DNA of 51,871 nucleotides, from assembly GCA_937888805.1 (NCBI GenBank), contig CALBEY010000076.1, positions 1 to 51,871 on the forward strand. The letters are read 5' to 3'. The position numbers were made by a program, and so were the translations under genes. Positions 42,901 through 51,871 of the stretch are shown one piece after another. Source of the DNA: an uncultured Burkholderiaceae bacterium. Lineage in GTDB: Bacteria; Pseudomonadota; Gammaproteobacteria; Burkholderiales; Burkholderiaceae_B. How positions within the stretch are numbered: position 1 is the stretch's first letter; every line of letters starts with the position of its first letter. The notes beneath the pieces are model-generated. The model did no database searches. It was not told the DNA's origin and saw only the letters and a program-made list of their open reading frames with translations.

Positions 42901-44638
42901 CGCCGATCAAATTCAGATCAAAATGGCACAAGGCGCAAAACCTGGCGAAGGCGGTCAGTTGCCTGGTCACAAGGTCTCGGAATACATCGCCAAGTTGCGT
43001 TGCTCGGTACCTGGCGTTGGTTTGATTTCACCACCCCCACACCACGACATCTACTCGATCGAAGATTTGGCGCAGTTGATACATGACTTAAAAAATGCCA
43101 ATGCGCGTGCCTCGATTTCGGTCAAATTGGTCTCTGAAGTTGGTGTGGGTACCGTGGCAGCAGGTGTGGCCAAAGCCAAGTCTGATCACGTGACGATTGC
43201 TGGCCATGACGGTGGCACTGGCGCTTCACCCATTTCATCGATCAAGCACGCTGGCACACCTTGGGAACTGGGCTTGGCTGAAACCCAGCAAACGTTGGTG
43301 ATCAATAACCTGCGAAGCCGCATCCGGGTGCAAGCAGACGGTCAAATGAAAACCGGCCGTGATGTGGTGGTTGGTGCCTTGCTTGGTGCCGATGAATTTG
43401 GTTTTGCGACCGCGCCATTGGTGGTTGAGGGCTGCATCATGATGCGCAAATGCCACCTCAATACTTGCCCGGTTGGTGTGGCTACGCAAGACCCCGTCTT
43501 GCGCCAGAAATTTCAAGGCAAACCCGAACACGTGGTGAACTACTTCTTCTTCGTTGCCGAAGAAGTGCGAGAGCTGATGGCCCAACTCGGCGTGCGTCAA
43601 TTCGATGAGCTGATTGGTCGTACTGATTTGCTCGATACCCGCCAAGGCATCGAGCACTGGAAGGCGCACGGTTTGGACTTCACCAAGGTGTTTTATCAGC
43701 CAATTAGTTCAAGCCCACGCTATCACGTTGAGACTCAAGACCACGGCCTTGAGGCCGCGTTAGATCACCAGTTGATTGAACGCAGCAAGCAAGCCATTGA
43801 AAATGGTGAGAAGGTCTCCTTCATCACACCGGTGCGTAACCGCAACCGTAGCGTTGGCGCCATGTTGTCCGGTGAAATCGCCCGTCGACACGGCAACGAC
43901 GGTTTGGCCGATGATGCAATCCACATCCAACTCAACGGCAGCGCCGGACAAAGCTTTGGGGCGTTTTTGGCGCATGGCGTGACCTTTGATTTGGTGGGTG
44001 AAGGCAACGATTACGTCGGTAAAGGATTGGCAGGCGGGCGCATTATCGTGCGTAGCCCCAACGACTTCCGTGGGTTTGGTCCTGAACAAATCATTGTGGG
44101 CAACACCGTGCTCTACGGCGCCACTTTTGGTGAGGCTTACTTAAGTGGCGTGGCGGGTGAGCGCTTTGCGGTTCGTAATTCGGGCGCCCTTGCCGTGGTC
44201 GAGGGCACGGGGGATCACGGCTGTGAGTACATGACAGGCGGCACCGTGGTGGTGCTCGGTCGCACCGGTCGCAACTTTGCCGCTGGCATGTCAGGTGGGG
44301 TGGCTTATGTCTACGATCCTGAGCGCCAGTTCGCTGAGAACTGCAACCTGAGTATGGTCGAGCTTGAGCCTGTGCTCACAGCGGCTGAGCAAAAAGAAAA
44401 AGTAGGTATAGAAGGCTGGCACAGTTCCAGTCGTGATCTAGAGCGCGAAACAGATGAAGTCATTCTGAAACGCTTGATCGAAAACCACTTCCGCTACACC
44501 GGCAGCTTTAGGGCTCGTGACATCTTGGGTAATTGGCAAAGCGCTCGCGGTTTTTTCGTGAAAGTCATGCCAATGGAATATCGTCGTGCCTTGGGTGAAT
44601 TGTGGGACAAGGCCAACCCAGCAGCCAAAGCTGCTTAA
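39911..44638 (+). CDS. gltB: Glutamate synthase (NADPH) large subunit
   Basis: The protein has 1575 residues from the ATG at 39911, which follows GGAG by six bases; the frame is open earlier without support. The propeptide of 34 residues ends before C35 (HDACGVGFV), the glutaminase nucleophile. The central and FMN-synthase domains follow ([46 protein letters not shown]). The 3Fe-4S cysteines are C1175, C1181 and C1186 ([12 protein letters not shown]), and a C-terminal GXGXG beta-helix closes the protein. It makes two glutamates from glutamine and 2-oxoglutarate with GltD. Confidence 0.97.
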   Translation: MPTFPLTFQQKPAAPLSRAPEAQGLYSPTNEHDACGVGFVAHIKGQPSHSIITQGLMILENIDHRGAVGADKLMGDGAGILIQIPDALYREDMAARGVILPEPGEYGVAMVFLPKEMASRLACEQALERAVHAEGQVVLGWRDVPIDADMPMSPTVKACEPVIRQLFIGRGANVMVPDALERKLYVIRKTASHAIYKMKLAHGTEYFVPSVSVRTVVYKGLLLANQVGQYYRDLSDPRAVSALALVHQRFSTNTFPAWPLAHPYRLIAHNGEINTVKGNYNWLRAREGTMESAVLGDDLAKLYPIVYPGQSDTATFDNCLELLVMSGYSLAHAMMMMIPEAWEQHTHMDPSRRAFYEYHAAMMEPWDGPAAVAFTDGRQIGATLDRNGLRPARYLITDDDLVIMASEAGVLPIAESRIVQKWRLQPGKMFLIDLEQGRIIGDDEIKSQLANSRPYRQWIDRLRVKLESLPTPDAAAKAQTQSPISLLDRQQAFGWTQEDYKFILDPMAHAGEEATGSMGNDTPLAVLSDRAKPFYNYFRQLFAQVTNPPIDPIREQLVMSLVSFIGPKPNLLDINNVNPPLRLEIAQPVLDENAMAQLRDVDHITGLKFRSFELDITYPAAWGSEGIEARIAALCASAADAVISGYNVLILSDRLVDADRVAIPALLATSAIHQHLITAGVRTLTGLVVETGSAREVHHFALLGGYGAEAIHPYLSLETVRAKAENGDLAVKNYIKAIGKGLNKVMSKMGISTFMSYCGAQIFEAVGLHSELIKKYFPGTTSNIEGVDVFEIAEEALRVHHSAFSKDPVLANALEAGGDYAYRVRGEQHMWTPDAIAKLQHASRANNYSTYKEYAQMINDQSKRHMTLRGLFEFKFDPSQAIALEEVEPAKEIVKRFATGAMSLGSISTEAHAVLAVAMNRIGGKSNTGEGGEDDLRYRREMQSGGSDIQDGDSLASVLGSDRIEADVPLRKGDSLRSKIKQVASGRFGVNAEYLASADQIQIKMAQGAKPGEGGQLPGHKVSEYIAKLRCSVPGVGLISPPPHHDIYSIEDLAQLIHDLKNANARASISVKLVSEVGVGTVAAGVAKAKSDHVTIAGHDGGTGASPISSIKHAGTPWELGLAETQQTLVINNLRSRIRVQADGQMKTGRDVVVGALLGADEFGFATAPLVVEGCIMMRKCHLNTCPVGVATQDPVLRQKFQGKPEHVVNYFFFVAEEVRELMAQLGVRQFDELIGRTDLLDTRQGIEHWKAHGLDFTKVFYQPISSSPRYHVETQDHGLEAALDHQLIERSKQAIENGEKVSFITPVRNRNRSVGAMLSGEIARRHGNDGLADDAIHIQLNGSAGQSFGAFLAHGVTFDLVGEGNDYVGKGLAGGRIIVRSPNDFRGFGPEQIIVGNTVLYGATFGEAYLSGVAGERFAVRNSGALAVVEGTGDHGCEYMTGGTVVVLGRTGRNFAAGMSGGVAYVYDPERQFAENCNLSMVELEPVLTAAEQKEKVGIEGWHSSSRDLERETDEVILKRLIENHFRYTGSFRARDILGNWQSARGFFVKVMPMEYRRALGELWDKANPAAKAA

Positions 44639-44656
44639 CGAGGGGATATAGAAATC

Positions 44657-46123
44657 ATGGGTAAGGTAACTGGTTTTTTAGAACTAAAGCGCCTGTCAGA
44701 GGCCTACGAGGCACCTGAGTCAAGGGTGAAGCATTGGCGAGAGTTTGTCGTGCGTCTGACCGACGCCGAAGCTGGCAAGCAGGGTGCGCGATGCATGGAC
44801 TGCGGCATTCCATTCTGTAACTCGGGCTGTCCGGTCAATAACATCATTCCCGACTGGAATGATTTGGTGTTTCGCCAGCAATGGCGCGAGGCCCTGACTG
44901 TGTTGCATTCGACCAATAACTTTCCTGAGTTCACAGGTCGTATTTGCCCAGCACCTTGTGAGGCCGCCTGTACGTTGACCATCAATAACGACCCGGTTGG
45001 CATCAAGTCAATCGAACACGCCATTATCGACAAGGGTTGGGAAGAGGGTTGGGTTGTGCCGCAACCACCGAGCTCGCGCACGGGCAAGAAAGTCGCCGTG
45101 GTGGGTTCTGGCCCAGCCGGTATGGCTGCAGCGCAGCAATTGGCTCGCGCCGGTCACGATGTGACGGTGTTTGAGAAGCAAGACCGTATTGGTGGTTTGT
45201 TGCGCTATGGCATTCCTGATTTCAAGCTCGAGAAGCGCTTGATTGACCAACGAATTGCGCAAATGCAGGCCGAGGGCGTGACGTTTTGTCCATCGACCTA
45301 TATCGGCTCACCAGATGACAGCATGGCCGCTGGCTTGACGGTCATGACCCCGGCGCAGCTAGACGAGGCGTTTGATGCCGTGGTCTTGTCAGGCGGTTGT
45401 GAAAACCCACGTGATTTGCCCGTCGAAGGCCGAGAGCTCGATGGTGTGATGTTTGCCATGGACTTCTTACGTCCCCAAAACAAAGTGGTGGCCGGTGATA
45501 ATGTGTCAGGCCAAACCTTGGCAAAAGGCAAGCACGTGGTGGTGATTGGTGGTGGTGACACGGGTTCGGATTGCGTGGGCACCAGCAACCGTCATGGTGC
45601 GGTGTCAGTGACACAAATTGAGTTGATGCCCAAACCCCCCGAACATGAAAACGTGGCCATGACCTGGCCGTACTGGCCCGCCAAGTTGCGCACGTCTTCC
45701 TCGCACGATGAAGGCGTGGATCGCGATTGGGCCATCACGACCAAATCAATCAAAGGCGAGAAAGGAAAAGTCACCAAAATCATTGGCGCCAAGGTCGAGT
45801 GGTTGCGCGATGAGGCCACCGGTCAGATGAGAATGCAAGAAGTGGCGGGCTCAGAGTTCGACATCAAAGCCGACTTGGTGTTATTGGCCATGGGCTTTGT
45901 GTCACCGATTAACCAAATGTTGCAATCATTTGGTGTTGAGATGGATCCGCGCGGCAACGCGCGGGCCAACACCGATGACTACCAGACTAGCGTGCCCAAG
46001 ATTTTTGCGGCGGGTGATGTGCGTCGTGGTCAGTCATTGGTGGTTTGGGCCATTCGCGAGGGTCGACAGTGCGCCCGCGCGGTCGACGAGTTTTTGATGG
46101 GCGTGAGCGAACTGCCTCGCTAG
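44657..46123 (+). CDS. gltD: Glutamate synthase (NADPH) small subunit
   Basis: The 488-residue protein has an N-terminal domain with two 4Fe-4S cysteine sets ([14 protein letters not shown] and [11 protein letters not shown]). Then come FAD binding ([26 protein letters not shown]) and NADPH binding ([21 protein letters not shown]). The end carries a second FAD motif ([22 protein letters not shown]). It passes electrons from NADPH to GltB. It follows gltB by 18 bases in one operon. Confidence 0.97.
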   Translation: MGKVTGFLELKRLSEAYEAPESRVKHWREFVVRLTDAEAGKQGARCMDCGIPFCNSGCPVNNIIPDWNDLVFRQQWREALTVLHSTNNFPEFTGRICPAPCEAACTLTINNDPVGIKSIEHAIIDKGWEEGWVVPQPPSSRTGKKVAVVGSGPAGMAAAQQLARAGHDVTVFEKQDRIGGLLRYGIPDFKLEKRLIDQRIAQMQAEGVTFCPSTYIGSPDDSMAAGLTVMTPAQLDEAFDAVVLSGGCENPRDLPVEGRELDGVMFAMDFLRPQNKVVAGDNVSGQTLAKGKHVVVIGGGDTGSDCVGTSNRHGAVSVTQIELMPKPPEHENVAMTWPYWPAKLRTSSSHDEGVDRDWAITTKSIKGEKGKVTKIIGAKVEWLRDEATGQMRMQEVAGSEFDIKADLVLLAMGFVSPINQMLQSFGVEMDPRGNARANTDDYQTSVPKIFAAGDVRRGQSLVVWAIREGRQCARAVDEFLMGVSELPR

Positions 46124-46183
46124 TGACACCCCGTTGCCTGCATTGATCCTACCGGGTTCATGGCGCCACAGTACAATGGCGTC

Positions 46184-47044
46184 ATGAATTTTTCCAGCCC
46201 CGCTGCTGCCGAGCGCGAATCCGATCCGTCCGATCCCAACGTTTTGCTGTCGTTTGACCGCGTGACGTTGGGCTATGGTGACTTTGTGGTTTTGGCGGAT
46301 TTGTCTCTGCAAATCAAAGCCGGTGAGGTCGTGGCCCTCATGGGCGGCTCAGGGTCTGGTAAAACCACGCTCATGCGAGCGGCAACTGGCCAATTGTCTC
46401 CCCAAGCTGGTGTTGTTTCGGTGTTTGGGCAATCCATCGTCGGTCTAGGGGGGGCGGGATTGCAATCGCTGCGCCAGCGCATGGGCGTGTTGTTTCAGCA
46501 CGGCGCCCTGTTCACAGACCTGAATGTGTTTGAGAACGTGGCGTTCCCATTGCGCGAACACACGACGCTTTCAGAAGCTGAGTTGACCCACAAAGTATTG
46601 GAAACACTCGATGCGGTTGGTTTGAAGGCGGCCGCTCATTTGAAACTGTCAGCCATATCCGGTGGCATGGCCCGCCGCGTGGCCTTGGCTCGTGCCGTGG
46701 TGCGTGAACCTGAATTGGTGTTTTATGACGAACCGTTCGCCGGTTTAGATCCTATTTCCATGGGCGTCACCGCGCGTCTCATACGTCGTTTGTCTGACCG
46801 TTTGGGTTGCGCCTCGGTGCTCATTACCCACGATGTGGCGGAATCGTTTGCCATTGCCGATACGGTCTACCTTGTCGGTCAAGGTGAGCTCAAAGCCCAT
46901 GGATCGCCAGCCACGCTTGGTGAATCGAATGACCCTTATGTGCGACAGTTTTTGGATGGTGCGCCCGACGGTCCTGTTGCCTTTGACTACCCTGTGACGC
47001 CAGACTTTGAACGCTGGGCTGCGTGCAAAGGGGTTGGACCATGA
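46184..47044 (+). CDS. mlaF: Phospholipid-transport ABC ATPase MlaF
   Basis: The protein has 286 residues from the ATG at 46184. It has Walker A GGSGSGKT (54-61), the ABC signature SAISGGMARRVALARA, and Walker B LVFYDEPFAGLDP. The long N-terminal tail before VLLSFDRVTLGYG is short on structure. MlaF drives MlaE to move phospholipids between inner and outer membranes. It is the first gene of the mla operon. A TACAAT sequence lies at 46172-46177, a possible -10 box for this operon. The ATG at 46160 is an alternative start. Confidence 0.95.
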   Translation: MNFSSPAAAERESDPSDPNVLLSFDRVTLGYGDFVVLADLSLQIKAGEVVALMGGSGSGKTTLMRAATGQLSPQAGVVSVFGQSIVGLGGAGLQSLRQRMGVLFQHGALFTDLNVFENVAFPLREHTTLSEAELTHKVLETLDAVGLKAAAHLKLSAISGGMARRVALARAVVREPELVFYDEPFAGLDPISMGVTARLIRRLSDRLGCASVLITHDVAESFAIADTVYLVGQGELKAHGSPATLGESNDPYVRQFLDGAPDGPVAFDYPVTPDFERWAACKGVGP

Positions 47045-47817
47045 ATGCGCTGGCAGCCGTGGGCCGCTTCACCCTTGAAAAGCTGGTTGTGCTGGGTCAA
47101 CTGGCGCGCTTTTTTGGCATGCTGGTCACACGACTGGGTATTGTGGTTAAGCGCCCGCGTTTGGTGATCCAGCAAGTACACTTTATTGGCAACTATTCGC
47201 TGCTCATTATTTTGGTGTCTGGCTTGTTTGTGGGTTTCGTGTTGGGCTTACAAGGCTACTACACGCTAAACCGCTACGGCTCTGAAGAAGCGTTAGGCCT
47301 GTTGGTGGCATTGTCGTTGGTGCGTGAGCTTGGGCCTGTGGTCACGGCGCTTTTGTTTGCGGGGCGTGCGGGGACGTCTTTGACCGCCGAGATTGGTTTG
47401 ATGAAGGCCGGTGAACAGTTATCAGCCATGGAGGTCATGGCGGTTGATCCGATTCGCCGGGTCTTGGTGCCTAGATTCTTGGGCGGCATCATCGCCATGC
47501 CGATTTTGGCGGCGGTGTTTTCCATGATGGGTATTTTGGGTGGTTGGTTTGTTGGTGTGATTTTGATTGGTATCGACACGGGTGCCTTTTGGTCACAAAT
47601 GCAAAACGGCGTTGATGTATTCAACGATGTGCTTAATGGTGTCATCAAAAGCGTGGTGTTTGGCGTGGCGGTGACTTTAATAGCGTTGTTTGAAGGGTGG
47701 CATTGTCGCCCGACCCCTGAAGGGGTGTCACGTGCCACCACGCGAACAGTGGTGGCAGGTTCTTTGGTGGTGCTCGGTCTGGATTTTGTTTTGACCGCGA
47801 TCATGTTTAGTCACTGA
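47041..47817 (+). CDS. mlaE: Phospholipid-transport permease MlaE
   Basis: The 258-residue protein has five to six membrane helices with the MlaE signature ELGPVVTALLFAGRAGTSLTAEIGLMKAGEQLSAMEVM. GRAGTSL forms part of the coupling helix to the ATPase. It forms the membrane core with MlaF and MlaD. The ATG overlaps the mlaF stop by four bases (ATGA). Confidence 0.96.
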   Translation: MNALAAVGRFTLEKLVVLGQLARFFGMLVTRLGIVVKRPRLVIQQVHFIGNYSLLIILVSGLFVGFVLGLQGYYTLNRYGSEEALGLLVALSLVRELGPVVTALLFAGRAGTSLTAEIGLMKAGEQLSAMEVMAVDPIRRVLVPRFLGGIIAMPILAAVFSMMGILGGWFVGVILIGIDTGAFWSQMQNGVDVFNDVLNGVIKSVVFGVAVTLIALFEGWHCRPTPEGVSRATTRTVVAGSLVVLGLDFVLTAIMFSH

Positions 47818-47830
47818 TGAGGTAAGCCGC

Positions 47831-48301
47831 ATGTCCAATCAAAAGGTTGATGTCTGGGTTGGTCTATTTGTTATGCTAGGTATTGTTGCGTTGCTGTTTT
47901 TAGCGTTACGAGCGGGCAACTTGAGCAGCTTTTCGCTGGCCGACACCTATGCGGTTCAAGCTCGCTTTGACAACATTGGCGGTCTCAAAGTGCGGGCCCC
48001 CGTCAAAAGTGCTGGGGTTGTGGTGGGACGCGTGGCTGATATTCGCTTTGATGATCAAACGTACAAGGCGGTGGTGACTGTCAATCTCGAACGAAACTTT
48101 GAGTTTCCCGCTGATACGTCTGCGAGCATCTTGACCTCTGGTCTGCTTGGCGAGCAGTTCATCGGTTTAGACGCCGGTGGCGAGGACCGTATGTTGGTTG
48201 CAGGCGATGACATTACACTGACGCAAAGTGCGATCATTCTTGAACAATTGATCAGCCAATTTCTTTATGGCAGCGCCGAACGAGAAGGGGCGGTCGATTG
48301 A
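47831..48301 (+). CDS. mlaD: Outer-membrane lipid asymmetry protein MlaD (MCE domain)
   Basis: The 156-residue protein has one membrane helix (WVGLFVMLGIVALLFLALRAGNL) and a periplasmic MCE domain (YAVQARFDNIGGLKVRAPVKSAGVVVGRVADI, then GLLGEQFIGLDAGGED). It forms the hexameric lipid tunnel. It lies in the usual order after mlaE. Confidence 0.94.
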   Translation: MSNQKVDVWVGLFVMLGIVALLFLALRAGNLSSFSLADTYAVQARFDNIGGLKVRAPVKSAGVVVGRVADIRFDDQTYKAVVTVNLERNFEFPADTSASILTSGLLGEQFIGLDAGGEDRMLVAGDDITLTQSAIILEQLISQFLYGSAEREGAVD

Positions 48302-48327
48302 TTTCTTTTCAATGCAGTAACAGGTTA

Positions 48328-49128
48328 ATGACGATGGTGAATGCTCACTGTGCCAGTTTGAAGCGTCTTTTCTTAATTTCGATAGCCGTGGTCCTGGGTG
48401 GCTGTGCGTCAACGCAAGCCCCAACTGACCCCGCTGACCCGTGGGAGGGCATGAACCGCGGTGTTTATGCGTTTAACGATGAGCTTGATCGCGGGATCTT
48501 CAGGCCGGTGGCCGAACTGTATGCCTTTGTGACCCCGCGCCCAGTGCGCACCTGCATACGCAATGTTTATTTGAACATTGGAGAGATTTGGTCGGCCTTT
48601 AACAGCGCTTTGCAGCAGCGTCATTTTGATGCGATCAACACCGTGGGTCGCTTCATGTTTAACACCACCATGGGTTTGGGCGGATGTATTGACGTGGCCA
48701 GTATGAACGGGCAGCCGCGCATTCCCAATGATTTTGGTATCACCTTGGGTGTTTGGGGTGTGCCGCAAGGTCCTTACTTGGTGTTGCCGATTATTGGTGC
48801 AAGCTCAGTGCGTGATGGCGCCGGTGATGTTGTGAACTTGGTGGGTAACCAGCTCGACACCATCGGCATGATTAAAAATGTGCCGCTGCGTAACTCACTG
48901 TGGGGATTGGATTTTGTGGTGCGACGTGAAGCCTTGCTCACCGTCAGCAAAACAGTCGACAGCACCGCACTCGATCCTTACAGTTTCATACGAGATGCTT
49001 ATTTGCAGCGTCGCGAGGCCCAAGTGTTGGGTGATCCGGATGCTCAAGCGCTGCCAGACTACGAAGATTATGAAGATGTGAAAGCGGACGAAAAAACGCT
49101 GGGCATCGTACCGGAGAAGTCACCATGA
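48328..49128 (+). CDS. mlaA: Outer-membrane lipoprotein MlaA (VacJ)
   Basis: The protein has about 266 residues. It has a signal peptide with the lipobox LGGC and the VacJ motifs DPWEGMNRGVYAFNDELDR and DFGITLGVWGVPQGPYLVLPIIGASSVRDG. It pulls mislocalised phospholipids from the outer leaflet and hands them to MlaC. The C-terminus is acidic (DYEDYEDVKADE). The ATG at 48328 with AGG four bases upstream is chosen over the earlier open start at 48298. Confidence 0.93.
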   Translation: MTMVNAHCASLKRLFLISIAVVLGGCASTQAPTDPADPWEGMNRGVYAFNDELDRGIFRPVAELYAFVTPRPVRTCIRNVYLNIGEIWSAFNSALQQRHFDAINTVGRFMFNTTMGLGGCIDVASMNGQPRIPNDFGITLGVWGVPQGPYLVLPIIGASSVRDGAGDVVNLVGNQLDTIGMIKNVPLRNSLWGLDFVVRREALLTVSKTVDSTALDPYSFIRDAYLQRREAQVLGDPDAQALPDYEDYEDVKADEKTLGIVPEKSP

Positions 49129-49784
49129 GTGTAGTGTTTCAGTTGTCAGGTCAGCGCCGGTTTGGTACTCAATTGAGTGTCTGGCTATTGATGGCTTTGG
49201 CTATCGTGTTTGGTTGCCAGGCCGCGGCGGCTGCGCCCAATCCGCAAGATCCTCCGCCGGTCTTTGTCCAGGCTGTGGCCGATGAGTTGCTCAGCGTGCT
49301 CAAAGCCGATCCCGCGGTCAGAAAACAAGACGTATCGCGCATCAACGAAATCGTGCAAGCCTATGTGATGCCTTACGTTAACTTTGAAAAAACCACGCGA
49401 TTGTCAGCGGGTAAGCATTGGCGTGATGCCACGCCAGAGCAGCGTGCAGCGCTTGTTGAAGCCTTTCGCTCGACGCTGGTGCGCACTTACGCCGGCGCTT
49501 TATCGAAGATTGATAACGGCACCAGCATGGAAGTGTTGACCTTTCGTGGTGATGAAAACGCCAAAGACGTGGTGGTTCGTTCAAGCGTGGTCCAAGGCAC
49601 CAACGTTCAGCCGATTCGCATCGACTATCGGCTTGAGAAAACACCGGAAGGTTGGCGCATTTACGACCTCAACGTTGAGAACATCTGGTTGATTCAAAAC
49701 TACCGTGGCCAGTTTTCGCAAGAAATCAACCGATCAGGTATCGACGGACTGATCGCGGCTTTAAACAAGCGGAATAATCAATAA
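49125..49784 (+). CDS. mlaC: Periplasmic phospholipid carrier MlaC
   Basis: The 219-residue protein has a signal peptide (LSVWLLMALAIVFGCQAAAAA) and the MlaC/Ttg2 domain: YVMPYVNFEKTTRLSAGKHW, RSTLVRTYAGALSKI, EGWRIYDLNVENIWLIQNYR and the end NRSGIDGLIAALNKRN. It shuttles phospholipid across the periplasm. Its ATG overlaps the mlaA stop by four bases. The STAS protein gene mlaB that normally follows is missing. Confidence 0.93.
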   Translation: MSVVFQLSGQRRFGTQLSVWLLMALAIVFGCQAAAAAPNPQDPPPVFVQAVADELLSVLKADPAVRKQDVSRINEIVQAYVMPYVNFEKTTRLSAGKHWRDATPEQRAALVEAFRSTLVRTYAGALSKIDNGTSMEVLTFRGDENAKDVVVRSSVVQGTNVQPIRIDYRLEKTPEGWRIYDLNVENIWLIQNYRGQFSQEINRSGIDGLIAALNKRNNQ

Positions 49785-49789
49785 ATAGA

Positions 49790-50584
49790 ATGTCATCTGC
49801 CGCAATCGAATTTCAGCATATCCACAAAACCTATGTGACCCCCTACAAACACTGGTGGGACCGTTTGCTAAAAAAGCCTCGCAGTGGTCTGGTGGCCTTA
49901 CAAGACATTGATCTACGCATTGAGTACGGTGAGTTTTTTGGCTTACTAGGCCCCAATGGTGCTGGCAAAACATCGTTGATCTCAATTTTGGCCGGTCTGT
50001 CCTACGCCACTTCAGGCCAAGCCTGGGTGTGTGGTCACAATGTGGTGACCGATTTCAGGCAGTCGCGCCGCTCCTTGGGTGTGGTGCCCCAAGAATTGGT
50101 CTACGACCCGTTTTTTACCGTTCGCGAGACCTTACGGATTCAGTCTGGCTATTTCGGCTTGCGGCACAACGACGATTGGATTGACGAAGTCCTCCATAAT
50201 TTGGGCCTTTCAACGAAAGCCAATGCCAACATGCGGTCTTTGTCGGGTGGCATGAAGCGTCGCGTGTTGGTGGCTCAAGCACTGGTTCACCGCCCGCCGG
50301 TGATCGTGCTTGATGAGCCCACTGCGGGTGTGGATGTGGATCTTCGTCGCAGCCTTTGGGAGTTCATTGCACGATTGAACAAAGAAGGGCACACAATTTT
50401 GTTGACCACCCATTACCTTGAAGAAGCTGAGGCGCTGTGTGGCCGTATTGCCATGGTGCGTGAGGGCCGCGTGGTGGCCCTTGACACGACCGAGGCCTTG
50501 TTGGCGCGCGTCGGCGGTGCCGGATTGGAAGAGGCCTTTGTTCAGATCATGCGTGATGACCGTAACGCTCGGGCGGCCGCATGA
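49790..50584 (+). CDS. ABC exporter ATPase (YadG/NodI-like)
   Basis: The 264-residue protein has Walker A GPNGAGKT (54-61), signature LSGGMKRRVLVAQAL, Walker B VIVLDEPTAGVD and a switch LLTTHYLEEAEALC. The extra basic N-terminal segment HWWDRLLKKPRSG is common in this subgroup. With the next gene it forms an ABC-2 exporter. Its position between mla genes and murA is conserved in Burkholderiales. The substrate is unknown. Confidence 0.92.
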   Translation: MSSAAIEFQHIHKTYVTPYKHWWDRLLKKPRSGLVALQDIDLRIEYGEFFGLLGPNGAGKTSLISILAGLSYATSGQAWVCGHNVVTDFRQSRRSLGVVPQELVYDPFFTVRETLRIQSGYFGLRHNDDWIDEVLHNLGLSTKANANMRSLSGGMKRRVLVAQALVHRPPVIVLDEPTAGVDVDLRRSLWEFIARLNKEGHTILLTTHYLEEAEALCGRIAMVREGRVVALDTTEALLARVGGAGLEEAFVQIMRDDRNARAAA

Positions 50585-51366
50585 CACCATTGCAAGCCAA
50601 TCCCCAGGTGCGTTCAGGTTTCTACACCCTGCTTTACAAAGAGTTGTTGCGGTTCTGGCGAGTGGGGTTTCAGACCATTGCCGCGCCAGTGATCACGGCA
50701 TTGTTGTACCTAATCGTGTTTGCTCAGGTGTTGCAAGACCGCCTGCAGGTCTATGGTGAAATCCCTTACACCACTTTTTTGATACCGGGCTTGATGATGA
50801 TGTCGATGTTGCAAAATGCCTTTGCCAACCCGTCATCCTCGTTGATCCAAAGCCGGGTGACTGGTAATTTGGTGTTTGTTTTACTCACACCCATATCAAA
50901 CCGAGAGTTCTTTTCTGCGTACGTGTTGGCGGCTGTGGTGCGTGGTTTGTCTGTTGGTGCCGTGGTTTGGTTGGTTGCCTTATTGTTCTTTCCCTTGCCA
51001 GTGGTTGCACCCGTTTGGGTGATTGTGTTTGCGATGCTGGCCAGCGCCATCATGGGTATCTTGGGCTTGATCGCAGGACTGTGGTCAGAGAAGTTTGATC
51101 AGTTGGCGGCGTTTCAGAATTTCTTGATCATGCCCGCCACGTTTTTATCGGGTGTTTTTTACTCAATCCACATCTTGCCGCCATTTTGGCAGGGTGTCTC
51201 GCACTGGAACCCAATTTTTTATACGATAGATGGCTTTCGCTTTGGTTTTTTTGGGGTGTCTGACAGCTCACCTTGGTTAAGCCTAGCGGTGGTGTCGTTT
51301 GTATTTGTGGTGCTCACGGTCGTGGCAATGCGTTTGCTCGACAGTGGGTACAAGATGAGACTTTGA
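50581..51366 (+). CDS. ABC-2 type exporter permease (YadH-like)
   Basis: The 261-residue protein has six hydrophobic segments and the ABC-2 permease motifs YTTFLIPGLMMMSMLQNAFANPSSSLIQSRVTGN and MPATFLSGVFYSIHILPPFWQ. Its ATG overlaps the stop of the ATPase gene by four bases, so the two are coupled. It forms the membrane part of the exporter. Its substrate is unknown. Confidence 0.92.
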   Translation: MTPLQANPQVRSGFYTLLYKELLRFWRVGFQTIAAPVITALLYLIVFAQVLQDRLQVYGEIPYTTFLIPGLMMMSMLQNAFANPSSSLIQSRVTGNLVFVLLTPISNREFFSAYVLAAVVRGLSVGAVVWLVALLFFPLPVVAPVWVIVFAMLASAIMGILGLIAGLWSEKFDQLAAFQNFLIMPATFLSGVFYSIHILPPFWQGVSHWNPIFYTIDGFRFGFFGVSDSSPWLSLAVVSFVFVVLTVVAMRLLDSGYKMRL

Positions 51367-51378
51367 TAGGATTGCCCC

Positions 51379-51621
51379 ATGTTGCCTACACCAGAAGATA
51401 TTCGTCGTTATATTGAAGAGGGCTTGACCTGTGACCGGGTTGAAGTCACCGGCGATGGCGCCCATTTTGAGGCGCTGATCGTGAGCCCTGCTTTTGAGGG
51501 CAAGCGCCCAATCGCGCGTCACCAGTTGGTTTATCAGGCACTTGGCCACCGCATGAAAGATGAGATTCATGCTTTGTCCATGAAAACACTGACACCCCAA
51601 GAGTATGGGGCGAAAGCCTAA
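51379..51621 (+). CDS. BolA/IbaG-family protein
   Basis: The 80-residue protein has the BolA/IbaG pattern [41 protein letters not shown]. The conserved histidine H49 lies in that segment (IARHQLVYQ), and the C-terminal [14 protein letters not shown] is the usual end. Such proteins bind a monothiol glutaredoxin and a 2Fe-2S cluster. It lies directly before murA, as ibaG does in E. coli. Confidence 0.93.
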   Translation: MLPTPEDIRRYIEEGLTCDRVEVTGDGAHFEALIVSPAFEGKRPIARHQLVYQALGHRMKDEIHALSMKTLTPQEYGAKA

Positions 51622-51871
51622 TGGATCGGCTCAGTATTCACGGCGGCGTACCCTTGCACGGCGAGGTTGAGATTTCGGGGGCTAAAAATGCCGCCCTGCC
51701 CATCCTTTGTGCCGCCCTGTTAACCGCAGACCCCTTGCGGCTTCACAACGTTCCAGAGCTCAAAGACATTGCCACGGCGTTGCGACTACTGAAGCAACTT
51801 GGGGTAGAAAGCGCGCGCGACAACGCGCAGACCGTTGAGATCTGTGCCCAAACGGTCAGCTCGCTGGAAGC
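51621..51871 (+). CDS. murA: UDP-N-acetylglucosamine 1-carboxyvinyltransferase, 3' partial
   Basis: The start ATG at 51621 shares its A with the stop of the BolA-type gene. The visible 83 residues read [20 protein letters not shown], then [15 protein letters not shown], with the substrate-binding K22/N23. This is the N-terminus of MurA, the first committed peptidoglycan enzyme. The gene runs off the end of the window. Confidence 0.95.
   Translation, partial: MDRLSIHGGVPLHGEVEISGAKNAALPILCAALLTADPLRLHNVPELKDIATALRLLKQLGVESARDNAQTVEICAQTVSSLE

Noticed and set aside
1..51871. CRISPR arrays, tRNA or rRNA genes, prophage
   Set aside because: I saw no regularly spaced direct repeats, no tRNA cloverleaf with a CCA-type end in the gaps, no rRNA sequence, and no phage structural or integrase gene.

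Overview
The window looks like chromosome of a betaproteobacterium of the order Burkholderiales, probably close to the Alcaligenaceae. The supporting signs are a Bug/TctC-type solute receptor, a PhaM-type granule protein, small proteins of the DUF3717, DUF2970 and DUF2909 types, the gene order coxB-coxA-coxC / SURF1-ctaA-ctaB-sco, and an mla operon leading through an ABC exporter and a BolA gene into murA. Base composition is moderate rather than the high GC of Bordetella or Burkholderia. No genus is claimed.

Positions 1 to about 19.3 kb are accessory. They hold an orphan HTH-nucleotidyltransferase cut by the window edge, two unrelated hipBA modules (0.8-2.4 kb and 13.9-15.6 kb), an RloA/RloB-like ATPase plus TOPRIM-like pair (3.2-5.1 kb, a likely phage-defence module), an HXXEE membrane protein, a DUF1445 hydro-lyase-like protein, and an Hsp20 gene with a clear sigma-32 promoter. 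A four-gene catabolic-looking operon (Bug receptor, SDR, alpha/beta hydrolase, polysaccharide-deacetylase-like enzyme) sits opposite an RpiR regulator. An iron alcohol dehydrogenase/HIT pair, a DEDDh exonuclease, a broken antitoxin gene and a small secreted Cys-repeat protein complete the region. Broken copies of the HIT gene, the alcohol dehydrogenase gene and a HicB-like gene are scattered through 7.4-16.5 kb, so fragments of one locus have been duplicated and have decayed.

Positions 19.3 to 26 kb carry amino-sugar and storage functions: glmS and glmU (UDP-GlcNAc synthesis) with an Lrp-type regulator and an MFS exporter between them, then a PhaM-like protein and a DUF3717 protein. Positions 25.8 to 34.3 kb form the aa3-type cytochrome c oxidase cluster: structural genes coxB, coxA and coxC with small membrane proteins, and assembly genes SURF1, a thioredoxin-like protein, ctaA, ctaB and sco. 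No ctaG (Cox11) gene is present where one is usually found.

Positions 34.4 to 39.8 kb hold a NUDIX protein, a CPA1 cation/proton antiporter with a cyclic-nucleotide-binding-like tail, and rpoH behind a perfect CIRCE element. Next comes a transposase-like (RAYT-type) protein that has lost its catalytic residues and is followed by an inverted repeat. Positions 39.9 to 46.1 kb encode both glutamate synthase subunits (gltB, gltD). Positions 46.2 kb to the end hold the outer-membrane lipid-asymmetry operon mlaF-E-D-A-C with no mlaB, an ABC exporter pair, a BolA/IbaG protein, and the start of murA, which runs off the window.
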